A DNA stretch of 64,000 nt from Beverwykella pulmonaria. Taxonomy: Eukaryota; Ascomycota; Dothideomycetes; Pleosporales; Melanommataceae. The DNA lies in NCBI GenBank assembly GCA_001599595.1, contig BCHH01000001.1, forward strand, positions 124,001-188,000, written 5' to 3'. Below, in pieces: positions 9,545-22,511 of the stretch. The notes under the pieces are model-generated. The model saw only the letters and a list, made by a program, of their open reading frames with translations, was not told the origin of the DNA and made no database searches. Within the stretch, counting starts at the first letter, position 1; each line of letters opens with the position of its first letter. A program made the position numbers and the translations under genes.

Positions 9545-11611
9545 CTACCAACCCACCCACTCCACCCTCTCCCTCCACTCCCCCTCCGGGCTACACGCCC
9601 TCTGCAAAACCACCAGCCTCGCCCTCCGCTGCGCCTTCTCGATATCCGTCCCTACACTATGCACCCTCACAAACTCCGGTATATCGTCTGCCCTCTTTAT
9701 CTGCTCCGGTGGCGGATTCTGCTCGTATGGCTGTCCCTCCTCGATTTCGATGACGCGTTTGGCGATTGCGGCCTGAATTGGTCCGATCCAGATCCCTTCT
9801 TGGGCGGGATATTCTAGGAGGGAGATGGCCCGACGGCGGAGAAGGCCATCGCGGGATTTAAGCGCGGTCCAGTAGAGAGAGAAAATGACGCCGTTGTCGA
9901 GGAGGAAGAAGGGTCGGGTGCGGCGTTTGGGCAATGAAGGTTTTGCGGAAGGACTGGGGGTGGGGTTGAGAGCTCTAGGTAGAGTCGAAGGCTCAGGAGT
10001 CATCGAGCAGTCGGATTCAATGGAGCTCTCCTCGTCATCACTGCAATTGGGCCTTTCTTGAAGTTCGGAAGTGTAGTTGACGATGTCTTCAAATGCCCAT
10101 TGGTAGGCATCGAGCAAGCATTCTTCGACGTGAAGACTGCTTTCCAGTAATGTGAGACTTGTTCTGTTGTGTATGCGCATGAATGTTAGTTTGTCTTGGT
10201 GGTGCTGGTGCTGGTGCTCGGGGGAGCTCAAGAGTGGTTGGATTGTGTATTCCCATGTTGATAATTCGTCGTGCAGGACCATCTTTTCTGTGAGCACATC
10301 CATTGGTATGGGGCGGATGCATTGATTTCTATAAAGTTCTGAGTTCCAGCGCATGAAACTACAATCATTAGCTTGACGTTTCGTAGTTGGATTGTAATGA
10401 ATCAGGGTGTCTTGTTTGTCCAGTAACGCCAGGTAATTAGTCAAGAGGACCCAATAGCCTTGACTTTGACCTATGACATGGACCAACACGCGGAAATCAA
10501 GAGCGAACACGTATACTTACCTTTGTATACGATTTCCTATCAACAGAAGCGAGTTGCACGCCTGGATAATGGTTTGGAAACTCGACAGCGGCGGCTCCTC
10601 GATCTGGACATGCAACGAAGGATCCCACACGTTCGGAGCCAAATTCTCACTCTGCGGTTCCTGACCGAATATCAAGGAAGCTTGTACGTCAAGACGAGAG
10701 AACATAGGGATGATATCTTCTGACAGATAAGCTTCAGATTCCGGACGGTCTCTTTCTCGGGGATGAGGCGCATAGGGTATGAACAGCGTACCCATTTTTG
10801 CTTGTGCTTCCCTCACGATCTTGAGACATCCCTCCAGGTGATGGAGAGCCGCCTGGTTGTTGCCCCTTATCACATCAATTGATATGAAAAGCAGCCCGCA
10901 CATGAGAGCTCGCATTCGAGATGCCTGTGCGTCATCTGATGTTTCTTTGATGAGGTGCCGTATGGCCTTGCTGTAATGCTTAGCTGCGAAGGCATACTGC
11001 GGCACCTGCGCAGCCGTTGTCATGTTGTCTTTGAAGTCTTCGTGCGTGACAGCCAGGGCAATGACAGCGTGACGGACTGCTTCCGAGTTATGTGACTCTT
11101 TGAGGACTAGGTTTCCCCAGTGGCTGCCTTCGAAGAACCATGAGAGCTCGTGGACAGCTTGGGAGCGGAAGTAATCAAAATGGCGTCGGCTTCGGTCGTC
11201 TTCGAATCCATCGGGTACTGGAGGAGGTGGAGCGACGATCACAACCCACTCTCGGGTGTTTTTGTAGCCGTCGCACTTTCGTCCGGTACTTACGCACTTT
11301 TGGCAAGCGGGCCGCTGCTCGTCACATTTGACGCGTCTAGCCCTATATTCAGAGGTGAAAGTCAGTACCGCCCTTTAGACTTCTTACACAAACGTACTTC
11401 CGGTTGATACAGTGGGATCCAGTAAGCCTCAATCGAATCCTTTCCCCCTTTGCTTGGAATCGATCATCGTGTTAGTTGTTTTGGAATGCTCGCTCGGAGG
11501 CGGGTGTTCATGGTTCAATAGAAGATCGAGGAGTCGGACGTACTTGCAAGTGTGACATCCAGTCCGCACTTTCGGGTGGCTTGCCCGGGTCCGCTTTTTT
11601 TGGTGCTGCAT
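9545..11611 (-). CDS. Zn2Cys6 fungal transcription factor
   Basis: Three exons on the minus strand, 11611-11544, 11342-10521 and 10463-9545, 602 residues. The 201-bp first intron (donor GTACGT) splits the zinc cluster. Once joined, it reads C-x2-C-x6-C-x6-C-x2-C-x6-C, with CHTC in exon 1 and VKCDEQRPACQKC in exon 2, preceded by a basic N-terminus. This is the Gal4-type binuclear DNA-binding domain at about residues 19-46. A linker with PPPPVPDGFEDD follows. The remaining body resembles the C-terminal regulatory domain of fungal C6 factors (HELSWFFEG, AVRHAVIALAVTHE, ALHHLEGCLKI). A disordered acidic and Ser/Pro-rich stretch lies near residues 460-500. It is expected to be a nuclear regulator; its targets cannot be told from context. 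Confidence 0.88.
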
Positions 11612-14003
11612 GGTTTGTATAGTTCTTCCACTCCAGCGTCAATGCTAGTTTGGGGTTGATTAAGCAAGAGACCGAGCCTGAGATTATATGTCGACCTAGG
11701 ACTTCTGTGACATGACCCTCGAATGGCAGGTGCCACAACCTGGTTGCTGATTCAGAGAGGGACTCACCCTCAAGATGGACGTGGAATGACGGCGAGGCGT
11801 TCGACAGCCACACAACTCTCAGCCCGGGCGCTGCAATGCACCATGGTGGCGGGACTTAAATGCGGCCACGGATACACTGAGCGTTGTGGAGTGTTCAAAG
11901 TGTTGCCGTCGAAAAGCGACGGGTGTCGGTAACGTCGTGAATGCTTAGCTTGCTAAAAGCGCAGAAGCTAAGCGTCAAAACGGCAAAAGAGTACGAGCAA
12001 ACCAATAACAACGCTTTGCATAACCAGGATCTTCCACACACCGTTGTGGAGGCTGACACGCTTCGAACGTCTTCGAACAATTCCGTCGGGACATAATGAG
12101 GCTACACCGCCCGTTCCGGCATAATCGGAGCAGTCGAACGCAACAACCTCACGGCCGCAGGGGCTCAGCGCGCTTGAAATAGTCTGAATGCCCATGTGGC
12201 CCGTGGTTTGAAGGGCGATCGTACCTGTGAAGGATTCCGCCAGATTCCCGCAAGGCTGAGGCGCACACTTAGTGTGATTGGTCGAGAAGTCTCACCTGCT
12301 GAACAAGAGTCGGTCGGAGCGATTTGTGTCCCTCTGAAGATCTACTTAAAGCGGTGAACCGATGAGAGATTTCGATACTATGATTAACTAGCATTAACAC
12401 CAGAGCCCAGACTACTGGGAAGTATGTTCAATCCGCGAGGTGGATGCTGAAAGGAGATAATGGCCTCCATTTTCCAGAATGAAACTTTAAATCATGCTTA
12501 ATTTGGCGAGACCGTAGTTTGATAATCCTGTGCTGACACGAGACGTCGATCTGGAACGGGTTATCATGGCGTTTTGTCCGTATTGAGATCTTCGTTGTAT
12601 CTGTTCAGTTGTATATGTTGGACGGTTCGCCAGTCTAGGTGCACATTGTAATCAATGGGTTTGAAATTTTGTATTGTAATCGTTGTAAGAAGTCATTTGT
12701 ACGGATCCTCTGTGAAAGCCAGTGACCTCATTCTCCATCTGAAGCACCCGGTGCTGTAGAAGGTGCGAGTGCTCCCTCAGCCGTATAGTGTTACCTGGAA
12801 CGCAAGCTTCCACAGACCCATCCACTTGAGCTCGGATGTCTTATAGACAGCGTCGAAGGATGCTGCGAGATGCTGATGTGAAGTGAAGTGAGATGGATGA
12901 GTCGGGATTCGGAAAGCAATGTAAGGCTTGAGCGAGGCTCACACCTATGCCTGCGCCACATTGCAGTCCCAAACCTAGCCACACGTGAATAAGCGGGGAC
13001 CAGACCCGTCCTGGGGCAGTGAGAGTGGAGGCACCAAGCTTTGAAATCTTATTTGCATGCTTGGAGGCTCAAAGACGGCTCCATTGGAATACCAAGGCGT
13101 CTTCCGACAATTTACTTGAGCAACGTGGCCGCGTGGACGATGCAACCAGCTTGTCCGCCTGATTTCTGTGTTCAGAGAGAGGCTCATTTCCTGTGCCACA
13201 TTAGATTGGATTGACGCTCGTTTTGGACGTGGAATGCGTGATATATTGCCTAAATCCGCTGCCATGCCTACTATTGACCAATTTACTTCGCTCTCAACAA
13301 TCCATCTCCCTGGTCACACTATTTCTCGCAAGCCATCGAGATTCTTCTCCGAGCGCACACAAAGCACAACGCCACGATTGGACCACCCCGAAGTCCCGAA
13401 ACCAAACACAGTTTCACCTGAAATTACCTCACCCAATAAGTTGGCACCCAGCGCTAACCAAGATGAAAAGCTTGACAGCTTTGACGTAACTGTCGCATTT
13501 CTTTGATCCATTCGCCTCGCTTAAAGCCATAGGAATCAGGCCACACCCGGGCGGGCCGGTGCGGTCTGCCTGGAAGGCTGACTGGCTGACCCCCCTTGGA
13601 AGTTTGACGCGGCTACTCTTTATGCGAAACAGGATAGACAGCGAGGCTGGTGGATTGATGTCATGTGTTTCCATAGCGATCCTCCCCGTGCGAGCTTTGT
13701 GTTAATGAGCTATATTTCGATTCAGGAAGATTCAATGCGAATTTCCCCGGGGCCTTCAGGTGGGATAGACAGTGAAATTCAAACACCACAATGTCGTACG
13801 CCAGTACTGGTCGGGTGTGTATCAATGTATTAGTTATTTCTTCTCAGTTTAAAATACACGAGATCGTTCCAACCAATTCCCACCGACATTACTATCTCGT
13901 TTTGCGTTCTCAAGCCAAATTAGCACATTTTTTGTGGCAAACCCAAGCCTTGATATCAAATACCCATGCATCAAAATACGTAGCCATCCCATGAGCTGGC
14001 TAT
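11612..14003. other. Gene-poor 2.4-kb region
   Basis: I find no frame with recognisable protein features on either strand and no clear transposon remnant. Open frames reach only about 110 codons and look random. It may hold the long promoter of the Zn2Cys6 gene and the 3' flank of the CFEM gene. Confidence 0.45.
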
Positions 14004-14629
14004 TTACAAGGCGAAGAAAGCAAGGGCAGCAGCACCGAGGATACCGGCAGCCTGGGTGGCATGGGCAGCAGCGCCGGTGAACTGCGTAGCGGTAGGAGCA
14101 GTGGATGAATGGACAGTGCCGTTAGAGCTGGGGGTAGGGACAGACGAGATGACGGCGGAAGAAGACACTGGGGCCGCGGATGTGACGGGAGCCGCACTCG
14201 AGGCGGGAGCCGCAGTCGAGGCGGGAGCCTCGGTGGAAGCGGGAGCCTCGCTGGAGGGTGCGGCGGTGGAAGCGGGGACAACAGATGAAGCGCCTGGGAC
14301 CTGGATGGGGACACCGGCGGCCTTGCAGGTCTCCTCAGTGGCCGTGATGACAGTGGCTTGGTCGGCTGCTGAGCACGCCTTCTGGACGCAGGGAATGACA
14401 GAGGCGAAGAGAGAGTCGGCGCTCTTGCAGTGGCATGCGAAGTCGCTGAGGGACGGGCAGCCGTCAGTGGACAAGGGGGTGAGGAAGCAGTTCAGCTAGG
14501 ATCATGTTAGTCTGACATTACACAGCAAGCAAGGCGCAAAGTACATACAGCGCAAGAGGGGATGTTCTCGAGCTGGGCGGTGGCGACAGAGGCCAGGGCA
14601 ACAAAGGCGGCGACGGTGAAAGACTTCAT
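14004..14629 (-). CDS. CFEM-domain, GPI-anchor-type cell-surface protein
   Basis: Two exons, 14629-14549 and 14495-14004, 190 residues, with a 53-bp intron (GTATGT...CTAG). A signal peptide (MKSFTVAAFVALASVATAQ) opens the protein. The CFEM domain follows at about residues 22-90 with all eight cysteines in order, including the diagnostic DFACHC, whose Asp corresponds to the haem-iron ligand in studied CFEM proteins. Then comes a Ser/Thr/Ala/Pro stalk of repeated six-residue units such as EAPAST and AAPASS, and a hydrophobic C-terminus suited to GPI attachment. Known roles in the family include haem/iron acquisition, adhesion, and in some pathogens interaction with the host. An AT-rich TATTTAA element lies about 140 bp upstream (14766-14772). 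The gene stands alone between two gene-poor stretches. Confidence 0.93.
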
Positions 14630-17600
14630 GGTGACTGATGAGTTGATGTTGCAAAGCTGACGATAGCGAGTGGTAAAGGTACAGGAATCGAGCGTGCAAA
14701 CGACAGTGTTTCGATGACTTGTGGATGGAGGCGTGTGGTCTCTCAAAGGGAGGCGAGCTTCTGACTTTAAATATCGAATTGGCCCCTTAGTGAGCAACTA
14801 AGAACATCCAGGGGCACCATCCTTCGGCGTCACATGCGGCAAGCCTGTAAAAGCAGCAGACGTCCAAGTCCCCGGCGCCTCCCATGCGACGGACATGCCC
14901 ATTTACCACCGCGAAGCCCCATTTCCAGCCGCGGCACTATGGGGCTGTGGACCAAACCCTGCTGCGCTAGTTCTTCACCCCGCATGAATGAAGATCGCGA
15001 AGGAGGAATTGCCTTCATGGTCCAAGTCTCGGGCAGACCATAGAGGAAGCCAATATTGCTTCGGACGAGGCCGAAGCAAGATGCTGGGAAGCGATTGGCC
15101 GGTACGAACGGCCTTGTTACATGAACAAGGTGGCGAGGACGAGGGCAGTCCATCGGGAGGATGGTTGAATGCGGCCAAGCGGTTTCCCCAGACGCCATGG
15201 CGGGACGTCATTGGCAGGGTGTCCCTGTGTGGCGTCGATCGTTCCGGAAACCAACGCAAGTGCGAACAAATTTGTGATGGGGCGGGAGTCTGGGGAACCA
15301 GTCAGGCCATGCGCGTTATTGCGCAACCTCAGCGTAGCAATCTCGCAACCAGTCAACTAGATTCGCCTCAACACCTCCTTTGGAGCCTGAAGTGCAGCAA
15401 GGAGAACAATTCGGGGAGTAAGAAAAAGGAGTAAACTCTAATTAGAGTCAGCGGGCGGGGGGCGAAGTCAGCAGTTGGGCCAAAGGAGAGCACTGCCATT
15501 GCTGTTGTGTGACCGCACTGTGTTGGGAAATCCGCATTTCATCCAAACCTGTTTTGGCCATTCCCCGGCTTGGCTCACAAGGAAAACGACGACTAGGATT
15601 GATTAGGAAGTTTTATTGGAAGTCCGCCATTCATGGCCGTGAACGGGCGTCTGGGCTGCAAGCCACAACGTTCCAGGTCGCACTCTCTTTGCTGCCCCGT
15701 TGTGTGCCAGTGCGCTTTGCGTGAGAGGTACCTGCGTCTGCGCTTCTTTCGTGCCGTTTGGCCGGTCTTCTCAAAGAGGATACAGAAGGGCTTTGGCAAG
15801 GCAGAGCTGATTGTGTTGCCCTTAGCCTGAATCTGGTTGACTTGAAATTCTCCTTTGAACACCTCGTATAGCCTGAGGCACGCCGCAAAGTTGTATCACA
15901 AATCGATGATCGCGAACGGGTCGGCTTCAAAAGTTTCCTCGGCAGCATGTGCTCATGATCGAGCTCGCAGCAACCATGAACCTGGCGCACAAAACCTGGA
16001 GAATGATGGGGGAATGAACAAGACGCCAATGATCCTCGGGGCATGCACCAAGAGCGGCACGACCGAAAACGCAAACTCGACCCGGAAGGATCATCGTTAT
16101 CTGACCTAAAGAGCGAGGGTGTTCCGGGAAGCTCGCCGTAGTTTGGTGTTTCGAAGTTGTCATATCCTCGCGTCTAGTAAAATTCGAGATACCGCCTTGG
16201 AATCGGAATGAAAGGGAATGAAGTCCCAAGAGCCGAAGAAAGGCGCCGTGCTTCACAGCTTGTCATGTCTATTGGGACATACTGTTAGGCATACCCTCTG
16301 CTGAGAGGTACAGCAGGGTAGCGCAGGGTTGCGCAGGGTTACAACGACGCCTCTGACCTCTGGCTAGTGAAAATGGACGTAGGAATAGTGCCAGCCAAAC
16401 TGTGGAAAGCTGGTAAGGAGCGCTCTGTCGAATACTTTCGTGTCTAATAGCTGACCATGATGCAGCACATCAGCCACTGGCGAACATACAACTGAGGATA
16501 GCAGATCCGGGCATGACCGAAGACTGCCCGAAGATACCCCCAAACGCAGGCTTCGTCCAGCTTCCAAGTCGCGAGTCGCACTAGAGTAACGGACCAGACG
16601 CCTGCAAAACTCGCTCGGGTTGTGTTGGCTGATGGTATTCGAGTCGTGTGTGCGACGTGTAAGCCTGGATGTAAAAAATCCTGCAGGTCCCGGAAGCTTA
16701 CAGAGCGCGATTCAGGTTCAAAGTTGAAGCCGTTTTGGAACCATTATAACGGAACCTGGAATTGGAGAAAAAGTTTCGGCAATTTTGGTGTACCCTGAAA
16801 CATGTGTCCCGCTTGAACTTACCGAAACTTAGATCCAAAAGTAAAATACTTCTCCTCGACTACGCGATTTTTGGTTTTACTTAACGACTCCTCTGTCCAC
16901 CGCGATGACTCGTACTCAAAAAAAAAAAACAAGACGGATGCCAAAAACTCTTAAACGAAATGCCGCTCTCGATAGTCATGGACAAGGAGATTTGGACCAC
17001 AACCATTGCTCGAAAATGTGGCCATGCTTGAGGACTCAATGCACACTACAAGGGCTAATATGTGTAGCATAGCAGAACGATACCACCTCCAGGAAACAGT
17101 ACAGGAAATTCGTTGTTGCTTTGGATTGGAACACCTTCGGACCACGGACCACGGCTCCAGCACCTGGAAGTAGGCAATTGTGTACTACGATGTCGACGAA
17201 TTGACCTCGTTTCGATGGATAGAATGGGGTTGGTCGCAAGTCTAGAACGTCCTGATAAGGTTTCCGATATATGTGCAACTGCTGTGCATCTGAAAGGACT
17301 GAGTAGCATGGTGTTCTACAAAGGTCCAAGGAATTTGAGAGGCCGGCACTGAGTCAATATGAATAGGGGACGTCGAATGCATTATCGAATGCGCTTATCC
17401 AGGTTGGTGTTGTCGATTGGTGGACAGCATGAGGTGATACGCCATATTGGTGGCGGCCTGGGTCGTTTTATGGCTGTGGTTCAGCGAAAGACACGCGTCC
17501 AATATTCTGTGTAGAAAGTCAGGGGGACGGAGCAGAAATAAAGAGAAGGGAACCGCCGAATATATACTGGGCTATAGGGTTGTCGGAATTCAGGGTGCGG

Positions 17601-17929
17601 ATGCCATCATCGTTGGGTCCAACATGAGCTGAGCTTAAACAGGACTAGCTTCCTTTCCTGCATCAGTTGGCACCACGCCTCAGATCCTTATCTCTCCCCA
17701 GATTCCAGCAATCTGCAATCCTCCCAGCCGGTCCAGAGAATGCCCTCGCTTGCTTTCCCGCAGGCCCGATAAGATGCAAGGATTTGCAGTGCGCCGGCGC
17801 ATCGCTGCCCAGCTTTTGCTATCACGAACCTTGGATGAACATCACGATGGCTTCAGACTTCTTCTTCTTCCTCCTCTCTAAGTCGCTTAACGGAACTTGG
17901 CATGCGCTCTCCTCGACCACTACTAAACA
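14630..17929. other. Gene-poor 3.3-kb region
   Basis: No supported gene on either strand. A small direct repeat of GCGCAGGGTT occurs near 16320-16341, and a run of A is at 16919-16929. Open frames of up to about 150 codons have no motif. The last part is the promoter region of the CLC gene. Confidence 0.45.
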
Positions 17930-20528
17930 ATGGCTATAAACGCTGAATCTGCGACCGAGCGAACAGCCCTTCTATACCACGTAGCCAACGACCGCCGATT
18001 GTCCCAACTCCAACATGAGCAAGATGAGGAAGCGCGTTCCATTATTTCGTCTGCGGTGACGAAGGAAGAGCAGCAGATGGGTGGAAGCACGGTTGGCGAG
18101 AGACTGCCGTACAATGACTACACCACCATTGACTGGCTGCACGATCTAGTATGTCTCTACCATCTCACATTGTCACCTTCAGACGCAAAGTTTGAGAGCT
18201 TTGCAAAGGCCGTTATGCCAAGCGCAGGGGGGACTTAGTAGGGCTCAGCTCGCTCTTCTGTTCTCTGCTTGGAATTGCTTGACCGTCCTGCAAGTTCGTT
18301 TGGGGGTAGTAGTATAACGTACAATGTCCTCGATAAGTAACCAAGCCTAGGTCAAAGACTCGTACCGCTTCCGTTACATCCGGAGTCGTAGAGGGATTCG
18401 CTACAACCTTATTTCGATGTTCGAAGCCTCCTCAGGCTGGATTGCAGTGGTGATAATCGGCACACTGACGGCGTGCGTCGCTTTCGCCGTAGACGTGGCC
18501 GTGGCTACGGTATCGGACTGGAAGTTGGGATATTGCAGAAGCAATCCATTACTCAGCCGGGAAGCATGTTGTACAGATACAACGCCGCTGCTGGGCTCTC
18601 GATCAGAGTTGGTGGACAATTGTGAAGGCTTCCAGAATTGGACCGACAGCTATGCGGGGTCTTTCGCGATATACGTGGCCATGGCTCTAGCATTCGGAAT
18701 TATCAGCTCTTCAACCACGATGCTCACGAAATCGTCGCTGCCTGCGGTTGCCTCTACTAATTCTGGCAAAGGCAAAAGCGCTGAACCTTCAGGACCACCA
18801 CAAACTGGAAAGGTCATGTACCTGGCAGCAGGATCTGGTATCCCCGAGATCAAGACCATCCTATCCGGATTTGTTATTCCCAACTTTCTGGATTTCAAGG
18901 TCCTGCTGATAAAAGCCTTCGGCGCAGTCTTTGCAGTCTCTACTGGAATGTGCCTGGGCAAAGAAGGGCCGTTCGTCCACATTTCTACGTGTGTTGGATA
19001 CATTGTGGGCAACTGGTTCCCGAAGTATCAGGACAACGGTCGGAAACTGCGAGAACTGCTCTCTTCCGCTTGCGCATCTGGCCTCAGTGTCGCCTTCGGA
19101 GCACCCATCGGCGGCGTGCTGTTCAGCTACGAGGAAATTAGTACCTATTTCCCCCGGAAGGTTCTCTGGCGCGCATTTCTCTGTTCACTCTCTGCAGCTA
19201 TCATACTCAAAGAGCTCAATCCCACCGGCACTGGTAAACTTGTCTTGTTCGAGACCAACTACGGAACGAATTACGAGCCAATTCACTACGTTGTTTTTGT
19301 CTTCCTTGGCATATGCGGAGGAATCTGGGGGGGTTTGTTCTGTAAGCTCAACTTCCTGTGGTCCAAATGGTTCCGCTCGTTCCCAATCATCAAGCAGCAT
19401 CCGGTTCTTGAAGTCTTCCTCGTGGTGCTAGCAACAACACTGCTCCAATTCCCGAACCCCCTCACTCGCGATCCGGGAGACGTGGTCATCAAGAACTTAC
19501 TCGTGGACTGCAAATCCGACGCCTCATCTTCGTCCTGGGTATGTGAGAACGAGGACTCCGGACCCGACATTGGCTCGGTGAACTGGCCTTACGTAGGCTA
19601 TCTTGTCTACGGCACGCTCACCAAACTCGTCCTCACGATTATTACCTTCGGCTGCAAGGTCCCCTCAGGAGTCATCATCCCCGCTCTGGATGCAGGCGCG
19701 CTCTTCGGCCGCCTGATCGGCCAATCCATAACCTCCATCTCGCCCGGCATCTTCGCCATGGTGGGCGCGGCCGCGTTTCTCGCAGGCGTCTGCCGCATGA
19801 CCATTTCCCTCGCTGTCATCATGTTCGAGCTCACGGGCCAGCTGGAATACGTAGTCCCACACATGATCGCCATCCTGGTCGCCAAGTGGGTGGCTGACTC
19901 CATCTCTAAAGAAGGTGTATACGACCTCGCGCAGTCGGTGCTCGGACACCCTTTCTTGGACCCCGATGTTGCTCTATCGATTGTAAGGCGCCAGGCTCTC
20001 CTTGTTGAGACGCTGATCCCGCCCAAGCAGACCATGGAGGAGATCACCGTTCATGTTCCGTTGACGAACAAAGTGTCGCAGGGACTTCTCGAGGAGAAGT
20101 TGAGGCTGTTGCATAACAGAGGGTTGATGGACGCAGGACTTGTGCTCGTGCAGGTGCATCCGCATTCTGAGATCCCGACCCTGCAGGGCTATATCTCGCA
20201 ATCCGAGCTCGAGTTCGGCCTTACGAAATTGTGTCCGCGGCGCTCGTCAGATGATGAGCCGGAATTCCAGATTCGGCTGCTGGGGCATCTTGTGGATGGG
20301 GACGCGTCCCCGGATACGCTTGAGGTGGACCTGAGTCCGTTCGTGGACCGCACGCCGTTGAGTATCTGTGCGAAGGCGCCGCTCGAGTATGCGGTGGAGA
20401 TGTTTTCGAAGCTCGGGTTGAGGTACTTGATGATTACTGAGGAGGGAACGGGGAGGCTGACGGGGGTGGTGATTAAGAAGAGGTTGGTTGGGCTTTTGGA
20501 GAATCTGAAAGAGGGGCTCGAGGAATGA
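17930..20528 (+). CDS. CLC-family chloride channel or Cl-/H+ antiporter
   Basis: Two exons, 17930-18148 and 18351-20528, 798 residues. The intron (GTATGT...CTAG) joins TIDWLHDL to VKDSYRFRYIRS. CLC signature loops are present: GSGIPEIKTILSG, GKEGPFVH with the gating glutamate, and PSGVIIPALDAGALFG. A second glutamate sits in GGVLFSYEEIS, the position of the proton glutamate in intracellular CLC exchangers, so an endosomal or vacuolar 2Cl-/H+ exchanger is more likely than a plasma-membrane channel. The membrane core spans about residues 90-590. Two C-terminal CBS domains follow (about 615-700 and 735-795), the last around RYLMITEEGTGRLTGVV. A cysteine-containing luminal loop (YCRSNPLLSREACC) follows the first helix, as in eukaryotic homologues. 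The likely yeast counterpart is Gef1 or a paralogue; the subclass is not certain. Confidence 0.93.
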
Positions 20529-20900
20529 GGTTGTAGTATGTCCACGGTTTTTGTCTCCTCAAATCAACCGAAGCCATGAGAAATACTCTCTAGCGCAGTA
20601 GCGTAAGGTTTTGGTGAATGACTACAAGTCTGGTATCTACGTCCTTGAAGTTCATGGGTAACTGGAGTGTATGCACGGACCTACTCTAGCACATGTATTG
20701 TGCTGTACAAGATCTTAGCACTGCTATACGATATGCACCTTTTCATTCGTGAATTGGTTCGTTATGCAATGCGTGTCAATGTTATTACAGGTTTTGAAGA
20801 TTTTCAAATCTATACTTTATGCGTGTATAAAAGCCAGCTTCATGTCTTCACAGCCTCGGAATGGATTCGACAGAAACGCTCCTATGCTTCATGCCATCTC
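20529..20900. other. Convergent intergenic, nothing recognised
   Basis: Short interval between the 3' ends of the CLC gene and the SDR gene. It presumably holds both polyadenylation regions. No further feature is seen. Confidence 0.4.
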
Positions 20901-22261
20901 TTATTTTCCTTTCTTATCCTTCTTCGTACCCGCAGCGGTCGGCTTCTCATTTGTCTTCCCACTCGACTCCGTTTTGATCTCCCTTAATTTCGCGCTTTCC
21001 TGCTTAGCCTTTTCTTTCTCCTCCTTTGCCTTTGCAGCGTCCTCTGTCTTCTTCTCAATAGCTCTCCTCAACGCGCCTTCCTTCTCCAGCGACTGCACTG
21101 TAGCTTCGCTGACCTCCCAGAGCTTCTTCTGTACCGCCTCATCCTCAATCTCGGGCCTTAGAAATTTGAACCTGCGACATTCTTTCACGTAGTAGCCGCC
21201 TTCTCCCCGCCCATATTGTTCCTCCATTGCAGCGTAGAGAAAAGTCTGCGCACCCTGGTCCGCGCTCTTCAGAACTATCCACCACAGAGGCCACATGAAG
21301 AGATACAGTGCCAGACCCCATAGGCTTCCGAACGTGAGGAATCTCTGCATCCCCGGCGTGCGGGACCAGCCCGGGTCGACGATGATGACGCGTGCATTCA
21401 TGGGCTGTTTGTCGGGCCGTGCGTAGTTGGCGAGGTGTTTCTGGAACGCTATCGCGAAGGTCATAAGGGCGAGTTTGGAGGTGGCGTACACTTCGCCTGG
21501 CGTAAACGCGATTGGTTTGGGGTCCGACTTTGCATCCTTCTTCGACTTTGATTTGGACTTTCCCGTCGATCCTGAGTCAAAGTCGGGGAAGGTACCTCCC
21601 ATATAGGAACTGCATGTCCCGAATATGATCCTCACGTCTCGATCTGGCGGCTGGGCTCGCAGCGCGGGGCTGAGTATGCTCAAAAGGTGGAAGTTGGCCA
21701 TATAGTTCAGTCCCCAGGTCAATTCCAGGCCGTCCTCTGTTTTCGTCGCCTTCCCGCCCGGCGGTGTCCGCGTGTTGGCGCACAAGATGATCATGTCTAA
21801 ACGTCGTGGGGGGGCGTTGTCAACCCATTTCGTTGCAAACTTCCGTATGCTGTGCAGAGACGAGAGGTCGACGTTTTCAGCCGTGATGAGCTCGTTGTTG
21901 CACTGGGTACGCAGGTCCATGATGTAGTCCACGAAGAAGGGGTCGGTCAGCGGCTGCTGGGTCAGGAGAACGATTTGAGCGCCGCGGAGGGCAAGGCCTT
22001 TGACTACTTCTGCACCGATGCCAGACGTACCTCCCTACATCCAAACATCAGCCCAAATTCACAGACACAATGACGGGAGCTTACCGTGACCATGACCACC
22101 TTCGAATGCATGTTCCGCTCGGAGCCGTTGACAGCGCCATTGAAGTACCATTTCAGCAGATACAGGACTGCGAAGCCCGCAGCAGCCTTGGCTATCGTCC
22201 AGCCATAGGGTATTGCAGACACGCCATCGAAAACGACCTGGGCAAAGATATGAATCGGCAT
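20901..22261 (-). CDS. Membrane-anchored short-chain dehydrogenase/reductase-like protein
   Basis: Two exons, 22261-22085 and 22034-20901, 436 residues. The 50-bp intron falls inside the nucleotide-binding motif, and joining it gives VMVTGGTSGIGAEVV, the classical SDR Rossmann TGxxxGIG. An N-terminal hydrophobic segment (about residues 24-40) should anchor it in a membrane. The active-site YATSK (YxxxK) is present, with a Ser-rich FGTCSSYMGG at the expected catalytic Ser position. The usual NNAG motif is replaced by CANT, which is atypical but found in divergent SDRs. The DPGWSRT segment is conserved. The C-terminal 80 residues are a Lys/Glu-rich, probably coiled or disordered tail. The substrate is unknown; the N-terminal anchor suggests a lipophilic one, which is inference. 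It is transcribed divergently from the G-patch gene. Confidence 0.88.
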
Positions 22262-22511
22262 GGTTGGTGTGGCTGCAATGTCGAGCCCAATTCAGAAATA
22301 GTTCACGGTTGCCAAGTCCACGTCATGGCTAGGCACAGCGCGGTACATGTGATAACGCGATGGTTTCGATTTCCCCCAACCACCCTCACTCTCTCACACC
22401 CACCGTACCCGTCTCAAATCGGCGTCGCCCCCCCATGGCCGAATCACGTAAGGAGCACTGCATTGTATGAGTTGCTTTCCAGCGTCCAACCCTGCACCAC
22501 AGCTAAACGCG
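22262..22511. promoter_or_regulatory. Shared divergent promoter region
   Basis: About 250 bp between the start codons of the SDR gene (minus) and the G-patch gene (plus). Both promoters must lie here. A pyrimidine-rich run (around 22370-22440) precedes the plus-strand start. No specific factor site is claimed. Confidence 0.45.
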
